A stretch of 64,000 nt of DNA from Stappia taiwanensis (GTDB taxonomy: Bacteria; Pseudomonadota; Alphaproteobacteria; Rhizobiales; Stappiaceae). This document shows, in pieces, positions 47,342-56,192 of this stretch. The DNA is taken from positions 372,001 through 436,000 of the forward strand of contig NZ_BMCR01000004.1 of the NCBI RefSeq assembly GCF_014635285.1, given 5' to 3'. Below the pieces are notes generated by a model. That model was not told the origin of the DNA, searched no databases, and saw only the letters and a list, made by a program, of their open reading frames with translations. A program made the position numbers and the translations under genes. Position 1 is the stretch's first letter, and the number at the start of each line of letters is the position of its first letter.

Positions 47342-48991
47342 ATGTATATTCTCGGCCTCAATGCGCCTCCCCTTGGCTGGCACGACCCGAGCGCGGCGCT
47401 GATCGCCCCCGACGGCACCGTTCTGGCGCTGGTGGAGGAAGAGCGGGTCTCGCGCCGCAAGCACGGCCTGCACCAGTACCCCACAGGGGCCATCAGGGCC
47501 TGCCTCGACATCGCCGGGATCGGGGTGGAAGACATCGCCACGGTCGCCATCGGCTGGGATCTGCCGCGCCAATGGCCAAGGCGCGACCGGGATGCGCTCG
47601 ACCCGCCGCTTCCCGGGCGGCTCTGGAGTTTCGACGACTGGGCGGCCTATCTCGATGCCTGCCTGGGCACCAGTTGCCGCAATCGGCCGGACCTCGTTTT
47701 CGTGCCCCATCACACCGCCCATGCGCTTAGCAGCTTCCACGGCTCGGGCTGGCCTTCCGCCGCCGTTCTCATCGTCGATGGCAATGGCGACGACGAGGCC
47801 ATCTCCGTCTATCACGCCAAGCGCGGCGCCTTTCCGGTGCGCAAGGCGCGGCTGCCGTTCAGCCATTCCATCGGCACCATGTACGATACGGTGAGCAACT
47901 GGATCGGCCTCAGCTTCCTGGAGGCGGGCAAGACCATGGGACTTGCCGCCTATGGACGCGGTACTGAGACCGCCGGCGCGATGTTCCGCATCCGCGAGGA
48001 CGGCATCGCGCCGCCCTTCGACCTGCCGCGCGACAGCGAATACGATGCGGTGGTGGCCGAATGGAACGGTCACTTCGAACGCTCAGGCTTTCGCAAATCC
48101 TCCCGACCGGTGGCGGAGCTTCACACTTGCGCGGATGCGGTATCGCTGTCCTGGGCGGCGCAGTCCGGACTTGAGACGCTGATGGGGCAACTGGCGGACT
48201 GGGCGCGCGCGCTGACCGGAGAGACCCGCCTCTGCCTTGCCGGCGGGGTGGCGCTGAACTGCTCCGCCAACGGCCTGCTGCCCGAGCCTGTCTATGTGCC
48301 GCCGGTGCCGCATGACGCCGGTGTCGCCCTTGGCGCGGCGTGGTTCGTGGCCCCGCCAAAGGCCGCCGCGCCCCTTTCTCCCTATCTCGGACGCAGCGCC
48401 AGCGAGGCGGAGATCGACCGCGCGATCCGCGCCAGCGGCCTGTCGCGCACACCGTTTGACGCCGCGCGCCTTGCCACGGACCTCGCGGACGGGCGCATCG
48501 GCGCGCTCTTCACCGGCCGCTCCGAAGCCGGGCCCCGCGCCCTGTGCCACCGCTCGATCCTCGCCCGCCCCCAAAGCGCTGAGGCGCGCGATGCGGTCAA
48601 CCGCCGCAAGTCCCGCGAATTGTGGCGGCCGCTCAGCCCGGTCGCTCTTGCCAGTGACTGCGGCGCCTACTGGCAGGATGCGCCAAACCTTCATCGCTAC
48701 ATGGTGGGCGCGGCCACGGTCAGCGAGACCTGCCGGCAGGTGGCGCCGGGCGTTGTTCACGTGGACGGCACCGCGCGGCCGCAGCGGGTGGAGGACGACG
48801 GCGAACCGGTCGCCCGGATCCTGCGGGCGATGGAGGGCGCCGGCGCTCCCGGGCTTCTCATCAACACCTCGTTCAACCGGCGTGGGGAGCCGATCGTCGA
48901 CGATCCGGCGACGGCGATCGATGCCTTTCGTGCCATGCGGCTCGATTTTCTGGTCTTCGACGACAAATGGGTGGTGCATGATCATGGATGA
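47342..48991 (+). CDS. Carbamoyltransferase 2 (NodU family)
   Basis: The 549-residue protein has the family motifs VPHHTAHALSSFHGSG, LAGGVALNCSANG, GRSEAGPRAL and INTSFNRRGEP. It departs from its two neighbours after PRAL, reading CHRS instead of GARS in the C-terminal active region, which could mean altered acceptor or reduced activity. It starts 6 bp after the glycosyltransferase stop. Sequence identity to the other two copies is visibly low, so they are not recent duplicates. Confidence 0.9.
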   Translation: MYILGLNAPPLGWHDPSAALIAPDGTVLALVEEERVSRRKHGLHQYPTGAIRACLDIAGIGVEDIATVAIGWDLPRQWPRRDRDALDPPLPGRLWSFDDWAAYLDACLGTSCRNRPDLVFVPHHTAHALSSFHGSGWPSAAVLIVDGNGDDEAISVYHAKRGAFPVRKARLPFSHSIGTMYDTVSNWIGLSFLEAGKTMGLAAYGRGTETAGAMFRIREDGIAPPFDLPRDSEYDAVVAEWNGHFERSGFRKSSRPVAELHTCADAVSLSWAAQSGLETLMGQLADWARALTGETRLCLAGGVALNCSANGLLPEPVYVPPVPHDAGVALGAAWFVAPPKAAAPLSPYLGRSASEAEIDRAIRASGLSRTPFDAARLATDLADGRIGALFTGRSEAGPRALCHRSILARPQSAEARDAVNRRKSRELWRPLSPVALASDCGAYWQDAPNLHRYMVGAATVSETCRQVAPGVVHVDGTARPQRVEDDGEPVARILRAMEGAGAPGLLINTSFNRRGEPIVDDPATAIDAFRAMRLDFLVFDDKWVVHDHG

Positions 48992-49802
48992 GACAGTGAG
49001 CGATGCGCTCGACCGCCTGGCAGACACGGGCTTCTGCGTGATCGAAGGAGCGTTGCCGCCCGATACCATCGCCGCGCTCAAGGCGGAGATCGACGCGGTC
49101 GCCGCGCGCGAGCGCGCAGACGAAACCTGCTGGTACTCCCATGGCAATCAACGCATCTTCATGCTTGCCAACAAGGGTAAGGCCTTTCTCGACCTGATCG
49201 AGCACCCGCTTGTTCTGGCGCTCGCCCGCGCGGTTCTGGATCCGGACTGCCTGCTGTCGAGCATCACCGCCAACATCGCCAATCCGGGCAATACCGCCCA
49301 GCATCTCCACGCGGATCAGGGCTACATCCCCCTGCCCTGGCCACGGGCGGAAGTGGTCAACTTCATCTGGGTGGTCGACCCGTTTACCGAGCGGAACGGG
49401 GCAACCCGGATCATCCCGGGGTCTCACAAATGCATGACACCGCCTGCCCCGGACGCCGAGACCCTGCCTCTCTGCGCTCCGCAGGGCGCGCTCGTGTGCA
49501 TGGATGGCCGGGTCTGGCACGGGACCGGCAGCAATCTCACCCAGGACACGCCGCGCCGGGGCATCTTCGCCTATTACTGCCGGCCCTATATCCGCCAGCA
49601 GGAGAACTTCAGCCGCTCCCTGCGGCGCGACCTGCTCGCCGGGTTGTCCGATACCCAGCGGGCGTTGCTCGGCTTCGATATCTGGCAGGGGCTTGGCGCG
49701 GTCAACGGCCTGCCGACCGCCTGGATGGACGGACGCCGGCGCGTCGGCCCGACCGATGAGGACGGCCTGTTCGCCACCGCCGCAAAGGGCCAGTTCCGGT
49801 GA
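48984..49802 (+). CDS. PhyH-family Fe(II)/2-oxoglutarate dioxygenase
   Basis: The 272-residue protein is a phytanoyl-CoA-dioxygenase-like double-stranded beta-helix enzyme. The iron ligands are HADQG (His and Asp) and WHGTG (distal His), and the 2-oxoglutarate Arg follows in TPRRGI. It probably hydroxylates or oxidises the pathway intermediate. ATG 48984 overlaps the upstream stop; an in-frame ATG lies at 48978. Members of this family act in natural-product clusters, including kanamycin-type aminoglycoside tailoring. Confidence 0.9.
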   Translation: MDETVSDALDRLADTGFCVIEGALPPDTIAALKAEIDAVAARERADETCWYSHGNQRIFMLANKGKAFLDLIEHPLVLALARAVLDPDCLLSSITANIANPGNTAQHLHADQGYIPLPWPRAEVVNFIWVVDPFTERNGATRIIPGSHKCMTPPAPDAETLPLCAPQGALVCMDGRVWHGTGSNLTQDTPRRGIFAYYCRPYIRQQENFSRSLRRDLLAGLSDTQRALLGFDIWQGLGAVNGLPTAWMDGRRRVGPTDEDGLFATAAKGQFR

Positions 49803-51775
49803 AGGCAATCGGCTTCAGCGGCGGACCGGATCACATCGCCTTTCCCGCCGTCGCGCCGGGCCTGTCGCCGCTGTTCTTCCATGACGCTGCGGCGGCGCTG
49901 GCGATTGATGGTGAGGTGCTGTTCGCAGTCGAGCAGGAGCGGCTGTCACGGCAAAAGCATACAAACGCCTTTCCGGTGGAGGCCTTGCGTGCCTGCACCA
50001 CCTTTGGCAGCCTTGCCCCGCAGGAAATCGACGCCTTCGCTTTCTTCTTCGAGGAGGCCTATTACGACCGGTCCCTGCAGGACGATTGCCGCAAGCTCGG
50101 CCTTCCAGCGCCGCCGCCCGTGCGCAAGCTGCTGCGCGACCGGCTGTCGGCGACCTTCGAGGCGGAAATCCCCGACGACCGGCTGTTTTTCGTCAACCAT
50201 CACAAGGCGCACGCCCTTTCCGCCTACCGCGCCTCGGGTCTCGATCACGCGCTCGTACTGGTGATCGACGGCAATGGCGAGGATGTGTCCTCCAGCCTCT
50301 TCGATGCCCGGGGGGACGCCTTGCGCCTTCTGACCAACCATGGCGTCGCCTATTCGCTCGGGCATTTCTTTCGCCTGGCGACCAAGCTGGCCGGGTTTCG
50401 CGACTTCGAGGAATACAAGTTCATGGGGCTTGCCCCCTATGGCGATGCGGCGGCATTGCAGACCGGGATGATGGGGCTGTTCACCCCGCTCGCCGACGGC
50501 GGCTATGAGCTGGACATGGACGGGTTGACAGCACTGGCGGCACGCCATGGCGTTGGCGGCACCAGCGCGGGGCAGCCGGACCGGGTGACCGCCGATTTCG
50601 CCGCCGCCGCACAGGCGCTGCTGGAACGGGCGGTTCAACATCTCCTTGCCCCCTGGGTGGGGCGAACGGACGCCCGCGCACTCTGCCTTGCCGGCGGGGT
50701 TGCCCAGAACTGTGTCATGAACGCGCGCCTTGCCCGCACCGGAGACTTCGACACGGTGTTCGCCTACCCCGCCGCCTATGACGCGGGCGCGGCAATCGGC
50801 GCGGCACTTGCCGTCTCGCCGCCGCCTCGCCCTGCGCCCCGCCCAGCAGCAACGGCAACCGGCGCCACCTACTGCGCCTTTCTCGGGCCGGAGCTGGAAC
50901 GCGATGCGAAGATCGCGGCGGAGCTGGAGCGGTTCGGCCCGCTGATCGAGACACGCCCCATCGCCGCGCCCGATGAGCGGGCCGCCGAGTGCCTGGCGCA
51001 AGGGGAGATCATCGGCTTTGCCGCCGGGCGTTCGGAGTTCGGCCCCCGGGCGCTCGGGGCACGGTCCATTCTCGCCGATCCCCGCCCCAAGGAAAACTGG
51101 CAGCGGATCAACCTTGCCATCAAGCAGCGGGAAAGCTTTCGCCCCTTCGCCCCGGCGGCACTGGCGGAAGACGCGGCAGCGCTGTTCGAGATGCCCGATG
51201 CAGCGCTGAACCTGGGCCACATGACCTTCGTCAGCCGCGTCCGCCCGGCTCATCAGGCCCGGCTCGGCGCAGTCACCCATGTGGATGGCAGCGCCCGGCT
51301 GCAGACCGTGGCGACTTCGTCCAACCCCGCACTTTACAGTCTCATCAGCGCCTTCAAGGCGCGGACCGGCTGCCCGGTTCTCCTCAACACCTCCTTCAAC
51401 AACAGTCACGAGCCCATCGTCCAGAGTGCCAGGGATGCACTGCGCACCTTTCTCACCACCGAACTGGATTGCCTGTTCGTCGGTGGCTTCGAGGTCCGCA
51501 AGGCCGGCGCGCCGGAGGATCATCTCGCGGCCCTGCGCTGGCGCCTCGATCCCTGGGTGGAGATCGCCAAGGAAGACACGGAGCAGGTGACGCTGATCCG
51601 GGCCGGGCGGTATCGCACCACCCTGCCCGCCCCACTGTTCGCCATGCTGCTTGAACCGGCGGAAAATGGCGCGCGCGGGTCGCAGCGCTCCGGACAGGCA
51701 CACCCGCACGCGCTTGCCGAGGCCGTGGCAACGCTCTGGCGGCAACGTTTCATCGACGTGCATCATGCGTGCTGA
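49799..51775 (+). CDS. Carbamoyltransferase 3, with C-terminal extension
   Basis: The 658-residue protein has VNHHKAHALSAYRASG, LAGGVAQNCVMNARL, GRSEFGPRALGARS, RESFRPFAPAAL and LNTSFNNSHEP, so both half-sites look intact. About 80 residues after the core (from roughly 575) form an extra C-terminal part (VTLIRAGRYRTTLPAPLFAM) not seen in the other two; its fold is unclear. GTG 49799 overlaps the dioxygenase stop as GTGA, and the end overlaps the kinase gene, so all these proteins are made from one transcript. Confidence 0.92.
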   Translation: MKAIGFSGGPDHIAFPAVAPGLSPLFFHDAAAALAIDGEVLFAVEQERLSRQKHTNAFPVEALRACTTFGSLAPQEIDAFAFFFEEAYYDRSLQDDCRKLGLPAPPPVRKLLRDRLSATFEAEIPDDRLFFVNHHKAHALSAYRASGLDHALVLVIDGNGEDVSSSLFDARGDALRLLTNHGVAYSLGHFFRLATKLAGFRDFEEYKFMGLAPYGDAAALQTGMMGLFTPLADGGYELDMDGLTALAARHGVGGTSAGQPDRVTADFAAAAQALLERAVQHLLAPWVGRTDARALCLAGGVAQNCVMNARLARTGDFDTVFAYPAAYDAGAAIGAALAVSPPPRPAPRPAATATGATYCAFLGPELERDAKIAAELERFGPLIETRPIAAPDERAAECLAQGEIIGFAAGRSEFGPRALGARSILADPRPKENWQRINLAIKQRESFRPFAPAALAEDAAALFEMPDAALNLGHMTFVSRVRPAHQARLGAVTHVDGSARLQTVATSSNPALYSLISAFKARTGCPVLLNTSFNNSHEPIVQSARDALRTFLTTELDCLFVGGFEVRKAGAPEDHLAALRWRLDPWVEIAKEDTEQVTLIRAGRYRTTLPAPLFAMLLEPAENGARGSQRSGQAHPHALAEAVATLWRQRFIDVHHAC

Positions 51776-52697
51776 CGCGGCCGCCACGGAGGAGGTGCGA
51801 CGCTGGGTGACGCGGCTTGCCGGCGGCCCCCCATGCCGCCTGACCCGCCTGGCCGGCGGTCAAGGCTCAGGGTCGGATGTGTTCCGCGCCGACTGGCCCG
51901 ACCAGCCCACACAGCACCCACCCCTTGTGATCCGCCGCCATGGGGACCGGAAATGGCTTGCGCGAGAACCCGACCTGCCCGAGCGGGAAGCCCGGATGCT
52001 GAGTTTCGCGGCGGCAAGCGGCCTGCCCGCACCGCGCCTTGTCGGGCAGATATCCGCCCCCTCGCCAATGCTCGCCATGACCGCCCTGCCCGGGCGGACG
52101 ATCCCGCCGCGCCATCTTACAGCGGCGCATCTGGACTGCGCCGCACGGGTTGCCCGGCGCCTGCATCAGGTGCCGATCCCGCAAGAACAGCGGGCGACGC
52201 TCCCGCGCTATGCACCGCATTACATCACCGGAACGCTGCCCATCCGTGCCCCGGACTGGAGCCATCGGCCGGAGATCTGGCGCCGCGCCATCGAGCTCTA
52301 CTTTCGCTGGCCAGAGGATCTCGGGCAGGGCGGCATCGCCCCCCGACTGGTGCACAGGGACTTTCACTTCGGCAACCTTCTGTTCGAGGGCGAGGCGCTG
52401 TGCGGCATCGTCGACTGGGTCACCTCCTGCATCGGCGACCCGCAGGCCGATATCGGCCACATGCGCTGGAATCTGGTGCATGATCTCGGCTTTGACGCCG
52501 CTGAGCGTTTCACCGCGCTTTATTGCGAAGACAGCGCCACCGCGCCCTACCACCGGAAGTGGGACCTCTACGCGCTCGTCGGCGCCCTGCCCGACCTGCC
52601 GCCACCGCCCGTGGAAACCCGCTCCCGGCTGGAGGCCTTTCTGGCCGAAACCCTGAACGTGCTTGAGGGGGCCGCGCCATGGCGGAATCAAGGATGA
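51765..52697 (+). CDS. Aminoglycoside phosphotransferase-fold kinase
   Basis: The 310-residue protein has the APH/choline-kinase fold: a Gly-rich nucleotide loop ([12 protein letters not shown]), the catalytic HRDFHFGN and metal-binding [12 protein letters not shown]. It phosphorylates a small-molecule hydroxyl. In this setting it could be a biosynthetic step or a self-protection kinase. ATG 51765 overlaps the upstream gene, and the phosphatase gene overlaps its end. Confidence 0.85.
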   Translation: MRADAAATEEVRRWVTRLAGGPPCRLTRLAGGQGSGSDVFRADWPDQPTQHPPLVIRRHGDRKWLAREPDLPEREARMLSFAAASGLPAPRLVGQISAPSPMLAMTALPGRTIPPRHLTAAHLDCAARVARRLHQVPIPQEQRATLPRYAPHYITGTLPIRAPDWSHRPEIWRRAIELYFRWPEDLGQGGIAPRLVHRDFHFGNLLFEGEALCGIVDWVTSCIGDPQADIGHMRWNLVHDLGFDAAERFTALYCEDSATAPYHRKWDLYALVGALPDLPPPPVETRSRLEAFLAETLNVLEGAAPWRNQG

Positions 52698-53446
52698 CAG
52701 AACCGGGCATAACGGCTGCGCCCATCGCCGTGACCTGCGACGACGGCTTTGGCGCAGCGGGCTTCGCCGCACTGATCGGCGCTCTGCGCAAGGGAGGCTG
52801 GCCGCTCCGGGCCGGGGCGACGACCCGCTCCTGGCCGAGCAACGGCACGGCCACGGGCTTTGCCGCACCGGAAGACCTTGACGCCGCCCCCTTCGATCTG
52901 GCGGAAGTGGCCGGGGTCAGGTGCCAGGTCCATGACGCCGCGCCCGCCTTTGTCGCCCGGTGCCTGCTTGCCGGCGCGAGCGAGGACGCCCCGGCACCGC
53001 GCCTCCTGATCGCCGGGGTCAATGCGGGACCGAACGTCGGCCGCGACCTCATTCATTCGGGAACCTTCGGCGCGGCCCTCACCGCCATGTGGCTTGGCCT
53101 TCCGGCCATCGCCGTCAGTCTCGACGATGTTCATTCGGTCGACGAGCGCAACCCCGGACCGCTGCGATACGATCTGGCGGCCCGCGTCGCGGCTCTGGCG
53201 CTTGGCTCTCTGCTTGACGCGCCAGCGCCACTTCTTGTGAACGCCAACATTCCCAATTCGATATCCTCGGACGGCGCCCGCTTTCAGGCCGCGACGCCGC
53301 ATCCGGGCGACGGATCGGGCCTTGATGGCGATGTCGACGCCTTGAGGCGCGGTCTGGTCGCCGTCTCGGTCTTTCGCGGGCGCAATCTTTGCTGCGACGC
53401 GCGGGCGAGCCGCGACCTGGCGGCGACCCTTGCCCGCTCCTGGTAG
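52679..53446 (+). CDS. SurE-like 5'-nucleotidase/phosphatase
   Basis: The 255-residue protein resembles the SurE phosphatases. The Asp pair is in [10 protein letters not shown] (Cys replaces the usual Asn before it), the Ser ligand is in SWPSNGTA, and the metal Asn and catalytic loop are in [20 protein letters not shown]. Substrate could be a nucleotide (for example AMP released in carbamoyl transfer) or the phosphorylated pathway product. GAGGGGG lies seven bases before ATG 52679. It converges with the aminotransferase gene with only 5 bp between. Confidence 0.82.
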   Translation: MAESRMTEPGITAAPIAVTCDDGFGAAGFAALIGALRKGGWPLRAGATTRSWPSNGTATGFAAPEDLDAAPFDLAEVAGVRCQVHDAAPAFVARCLLAGASEDAPAPRLLIAGVNAGPNVGRDLIHSGTFGAALTAMWLGLPAIAVSLDDVHSVDERNPGPLRYDLAARVAALALGSLLDAPAPLLVNANIPNSISSDGARFQAATPHPGDGSGLDGDVDALRRGLVAVSVFRGRNLCCDARASRDLAATLARSW

Positions 53447-53451
53447 GGCGA

Positions 53452-54693
53452 TCAGGCCACGCAGGCGCTAGCCACCTCCGCGAAGGCGTCCCGCGCGGCG
53501 GCGACCGCCCCGGCGATGTCCTCTTCGGTCATCGCCAGGCAGGTGAACCAGTGATGGGCCGGATGCAGCAACACGCCGCGTTTCAGCATGGCCTTGCAGA
53601 AGGTCCGCATCGCTGCCTGATCGAGCGCCGGATCGCCGTGGTCGAAGCGCAGGAAGGGCATGACGGGCAATCCGGCCGGGCGGGCCGGCACCTTGGCCTC
53701 GCTTGCGGCCCGGGCAAGACCATCGGACAGCGCCTGCCCCAGCGACCAGAGCCGCCGGTAGGGGGCGCCCCCCTCCAGCCGGTCGAGGGTCGCATGGGCT
53801 GCGGCGAAGCCATCGGCACCACGAAAGAACACCGAGGAGGCGGACACATCCGCCATGCCCTGCATGATCGCGCGCCGACCGGCAACGGCGGAAATCGCGT
53901 GTCCGTTCGCCATCGCCTTGCTGAGGCAGACAAGATCGGCGGCAATTCCGAAGTGGCTCTGCGCACCGCCTAGCGCCAGCCGGAAACCGGTGCGCACCTC
54001 GTCAAACACCAGCGGAATGCCATGATGATCGCAGGCCGCCCGAACCGCCTCCAGAAACCCCGGTTCCGGCGGGTCGATTTCGACCGGCATCATGATGACA
54101 CAGGCGACCGCATCGCCATCGCGCTGCAAGCGGGCCACCAGACCCTCGGCATCATTGTAGGTGAACACAGCGGTTCGGGCGCGCACTTCAGCGGGTATGC
54201 CGGCGGGACGCGGCGCGCACCAGTCGTGCCAGCCATGATAGCCCCAGCGCAGCACCAGATCGCGTTTCCGGTAGGCCCGGCACAGGCGCACGGCCAGCGA
54301 GGTGGCGTCGGACCCTGTTTTCAGGAAGGCGGCCATCTCTGCCCCGGGAACGGTTCGCACCAGCCGTTCGGCCAGCGTCACCTGGCTTTCAAGATGCAGG
54401 GATGGCGCGATGCCATCGGCCAGCGCCGCCGTGACGGCGCCAGAAACCTGCGGATCGGCATGGCCGAGCACCACCGAGCCGAAGCCTTGCAGGAAGTCGA
54501 GATAGCGGTTGCCGTCGACGTCCTCGACATGCGCTCCAGAGGCACGGCGGACGAAGACCGGATAGGCATCGCCCGGGCCATATCCGGCGGAGAGCACGCC
54601 GGCACGCCCCTGAAACGACGCATCCACGGCCCGGGCCCGCTCCAGCAATGCCGTTCCGACCGCCAGGGATTGCGACCTCTCCTCCACCGCCAT
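53452..54693 (-). CDS. Glutamate-1-semialdehyde aminomutase-like PLP enzyme
   Basis: The 413-residue protein is a class III PLP enzyme close in look to HemL-type aminomutases. It has FLKTGSDATSLAVRLCRAYR, VFDEVRTGFRL and the PLP lysine in CLSKAMANGHAISAVAG. As the chromosomal hemL is usually elsewhere, it more likely aminates a sugar or cyclitol-type ketone for the adjoining cluster; that is inference. ATG 54693 has GGAGG five bases upstream. It reads towards the carbamoyltransferase operon and is 75 bp from the next leftward gene, so it might instead be the tail of the catabolic operon. Confidence 0.85.
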   Translation of the reverse strand: MAVEERSQSLAVGTALLERARAVDASFQGRAGVLSAGYGPGDAYPVFVRRASGAHVEDVDGNRYLDFLQGFGSVVLGHADPQVSGAVTAALADGIAPSLHLESQVTLAERLVRTVPGAEMAAFLKTGSDATSLAVRLCRAYRKRDLVLRWGYHGWHDWCAPRPAGIPAEVRARTAVFTYNDAEGLVARLQRDGDAVACVIMMPVEIDPPEPGFLEAVRAACDHHGIPLVFDEVRTGFRLALGGAQSHFGIAADLVCLSKAMANGHAISAVAGRRAIMQGMADVSASSVFFRGADGFAAAHATLDRLEGGAPYRRLWSLGQALSDGLARAASEAKVPARPAGLPVMPFLRFDHGDPALDQAAMRTFCKAMLKRGVLLHPAHHWFTCLAMTEEDIAGAVAAARDAFAEVASACVA

Positions 54694-54768
54694 CGACGCC
54701 TCCGCCCGCAAGGCACGCCCACGAGCGAGCAAATCGCAGGACGCACAATCAAAAGATGCAAATGCACC

Positions 54769-55266
54769 TTAGCGGCGGTCTCCGGCTTTGTCTTCTCCAG
54801 GCTGCGCGGACCGGGCGCGAATGGCCACGCCGATGCTGCCCTCGGCGAGAACCGTTCCGGCGGCGTCCAGCACCTCGACCTGTGCCACCATACGCCGTCC
54901 GCTCCGGTGGCTAACATGACCAGTGGCGATGAAGGGGCCGCGGTCGAGCCTGCCCGGCGCGAGATAGCGAACGGCAAGATCCGAGGTCAGAATGGTCTCG
55001 TCCGCACCGATCAGGGTCATCGCCGCACCGCCACCGCCCATGTCGATCAGCGAAGCGGTCACGCCGCCATGGACGAGGCCGGCGAGGTTGGCGTGGCCTT
55101 CGTCGATCTCGCAGCGCAGCACCATCCGTCCGGTTGACACCTCTGTCGGTTCGACCCGCAGCCGCTCGAAGAACCCGCCCGGCTGGCGCTGCTCAAGCCA
55201 CCGCTGCGCCAGTTCGTAGCCGGTCTTGTCCGGGTCGAGCGAGAAATCCACGGCCCGTACCGTCAT
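54769..55266 (-). CDS. PaaI-type hotdog thioesterase
   Basis: The 165-residue protein has the hotdog thioesterase fold, with the catalytic-loop signature LVHGGVTASLIDMGGGGA. It probably hydrolyses acyl- or aryl-CoA esters and frees CoA. It is the last gene in the leftward CoA operon, and its start overlaps the preceding gene's stop (ATGA). Confidence 0.85.
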   Translation of the reverse strand: MTVRAVDFSLDPDKTGYELAQRWLEQRQPGGFFERLRVEPTEVSTGRMVLRCEIDEGHANLAGLVHGGVTASLIDMGGGGAAMTLIGADETILTSDLAVRYLAPGRLDRGPFIATGHVSHRSGRRMVAQVEVLDAAGTVLAEGSIGVAIRARSAQPGEDKAGDRR

Positions 55267-56192
55267 GCCGGGACCTTCTCTGAGAGCTGCGCAACCGCCG
55301 CGCGATATTCGGCCTCCAGCTTGGCAACGATCTCGGACACCGGCTCGATGGCACGGCTCTTCCCGACCCCCTGACCCGCCGCCCAGATATCGCGCCAGCG
55401 CTTGGCGACATCGCCGGAGTATTCCCGCTTGGCCGGGGCGCCCGGGCGCGCCGGATCATAGCCCGCCGCCTCCAAGCTGGCGTTCAGCCAAGACGCAGGT
55501 GTGCCGGTCACCGCCGACGTAACGGTCAGATCGTCGATCCCGGCATCGAGCACCATGGCCTTGTAGGCCGGTGCGGCGCGGCTTTCGGTGGCGGGCAGGA
55601 AGCGGGTGCCCATGTAGACCAGATCGGCGCCGGCGGCGATGGCACCGGCGATCCCCGCGCCATCGGAGATCCCGCCGCCCACCGCGATCATTCCATCGAA
55701 GAAACTCCGTACGGCGGAGATGAAGGCGAAGGGCGAGAGGTGCCCGGTGTGACCGCCGGCACCGGTGCTGATGCAGGCCATGCCATCCACCCCCGCCTCG
55801 GCGGCCTTGCGCGCCAGCTTGAGGTTGACCACATCCGCAAACACCTTGCCCCCGTAGCCCTTGATGGTTTCCATCACCGGCTTCGGGCTGCCCAGCGCGG
55901 TGATGACCAGCGGCGGCTTGTATTCCGCCACCAGCGCCAGATCGTCGGCCAGCCGGGTATTGCTGGAATGGGTGATGAGATTGGCCGCCCAGGGCCCGTC
56001 ACCCGGCTCAAGCGCCTGGGTGATCGTGCCCATCCATTCATCAAGCTCGGCGGGGGTGCGCAGGTTGGTGGTCGGAAAGGCACCGCCGATCCCGGCCTTG
56101 GCCGCCGCGATCACCAGCTCGGGCCCCGAGACAAGGAACATCGGCGCGCAGATCACCGGCAGGCGCATGGAAGCAAGAAGCGGCTCGGTCAT
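55263..56192 (-). CDS. Nitronate monooxygenase / 2-nitropropane dioxygenase family protein
   Basis: The 309-residue protein is a TIM-barrel FMN enzyme of the NMO family. It begins RLPVICAPMFLVSGPELVIA and has the flavin-binding and catalytic loop ISTGAGGHTGHLSPF and a GGGISDG phosphate-binding turn. Members in CoA operons are often mis-named enoyl reductase FabK; a true nitronate substrate is not implied by context. Start at 56192 overlaps the upstream stop as TGATG. Confidence 0.82.
   Translation of the reverse strand: MTEPLLASMRLPVICAPMFLVSGPELVIAAAKAGIGGAFPTTNLRTPAELDEWMGTITQALEPGDGPWAANLITHSSNTRLADDLALVAEYKPPLVITALGSPKPVMETIKGYGGKVFADVVNLKLARKAAEAGVDGMACISTGAGGHTGHLSPFAFISAVRSFFDGMIAVGGGISDGAGIAGAIAAGADLVYMGTRFLPATESRAAPAYKAMVLDAGIDDLTVTSAVTGTPASWLNASLEAAGYDPARPGAPAKREYSGDVAKRWRDIWAAGQGVGKSRAIEPVSEIVAKLEAEYRAAVAQLSEKVPA

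Noticed and set aside
53452-54693. Housekeeping hemL for tetrapyrrole synthesis
   Set aside because: Most alphaproteobacteria make 5-aminolevulinate with HemA (ALAS), and the position between a tailoring cluster and a CoA operon fits a dedicated enzyme better; not excluded.
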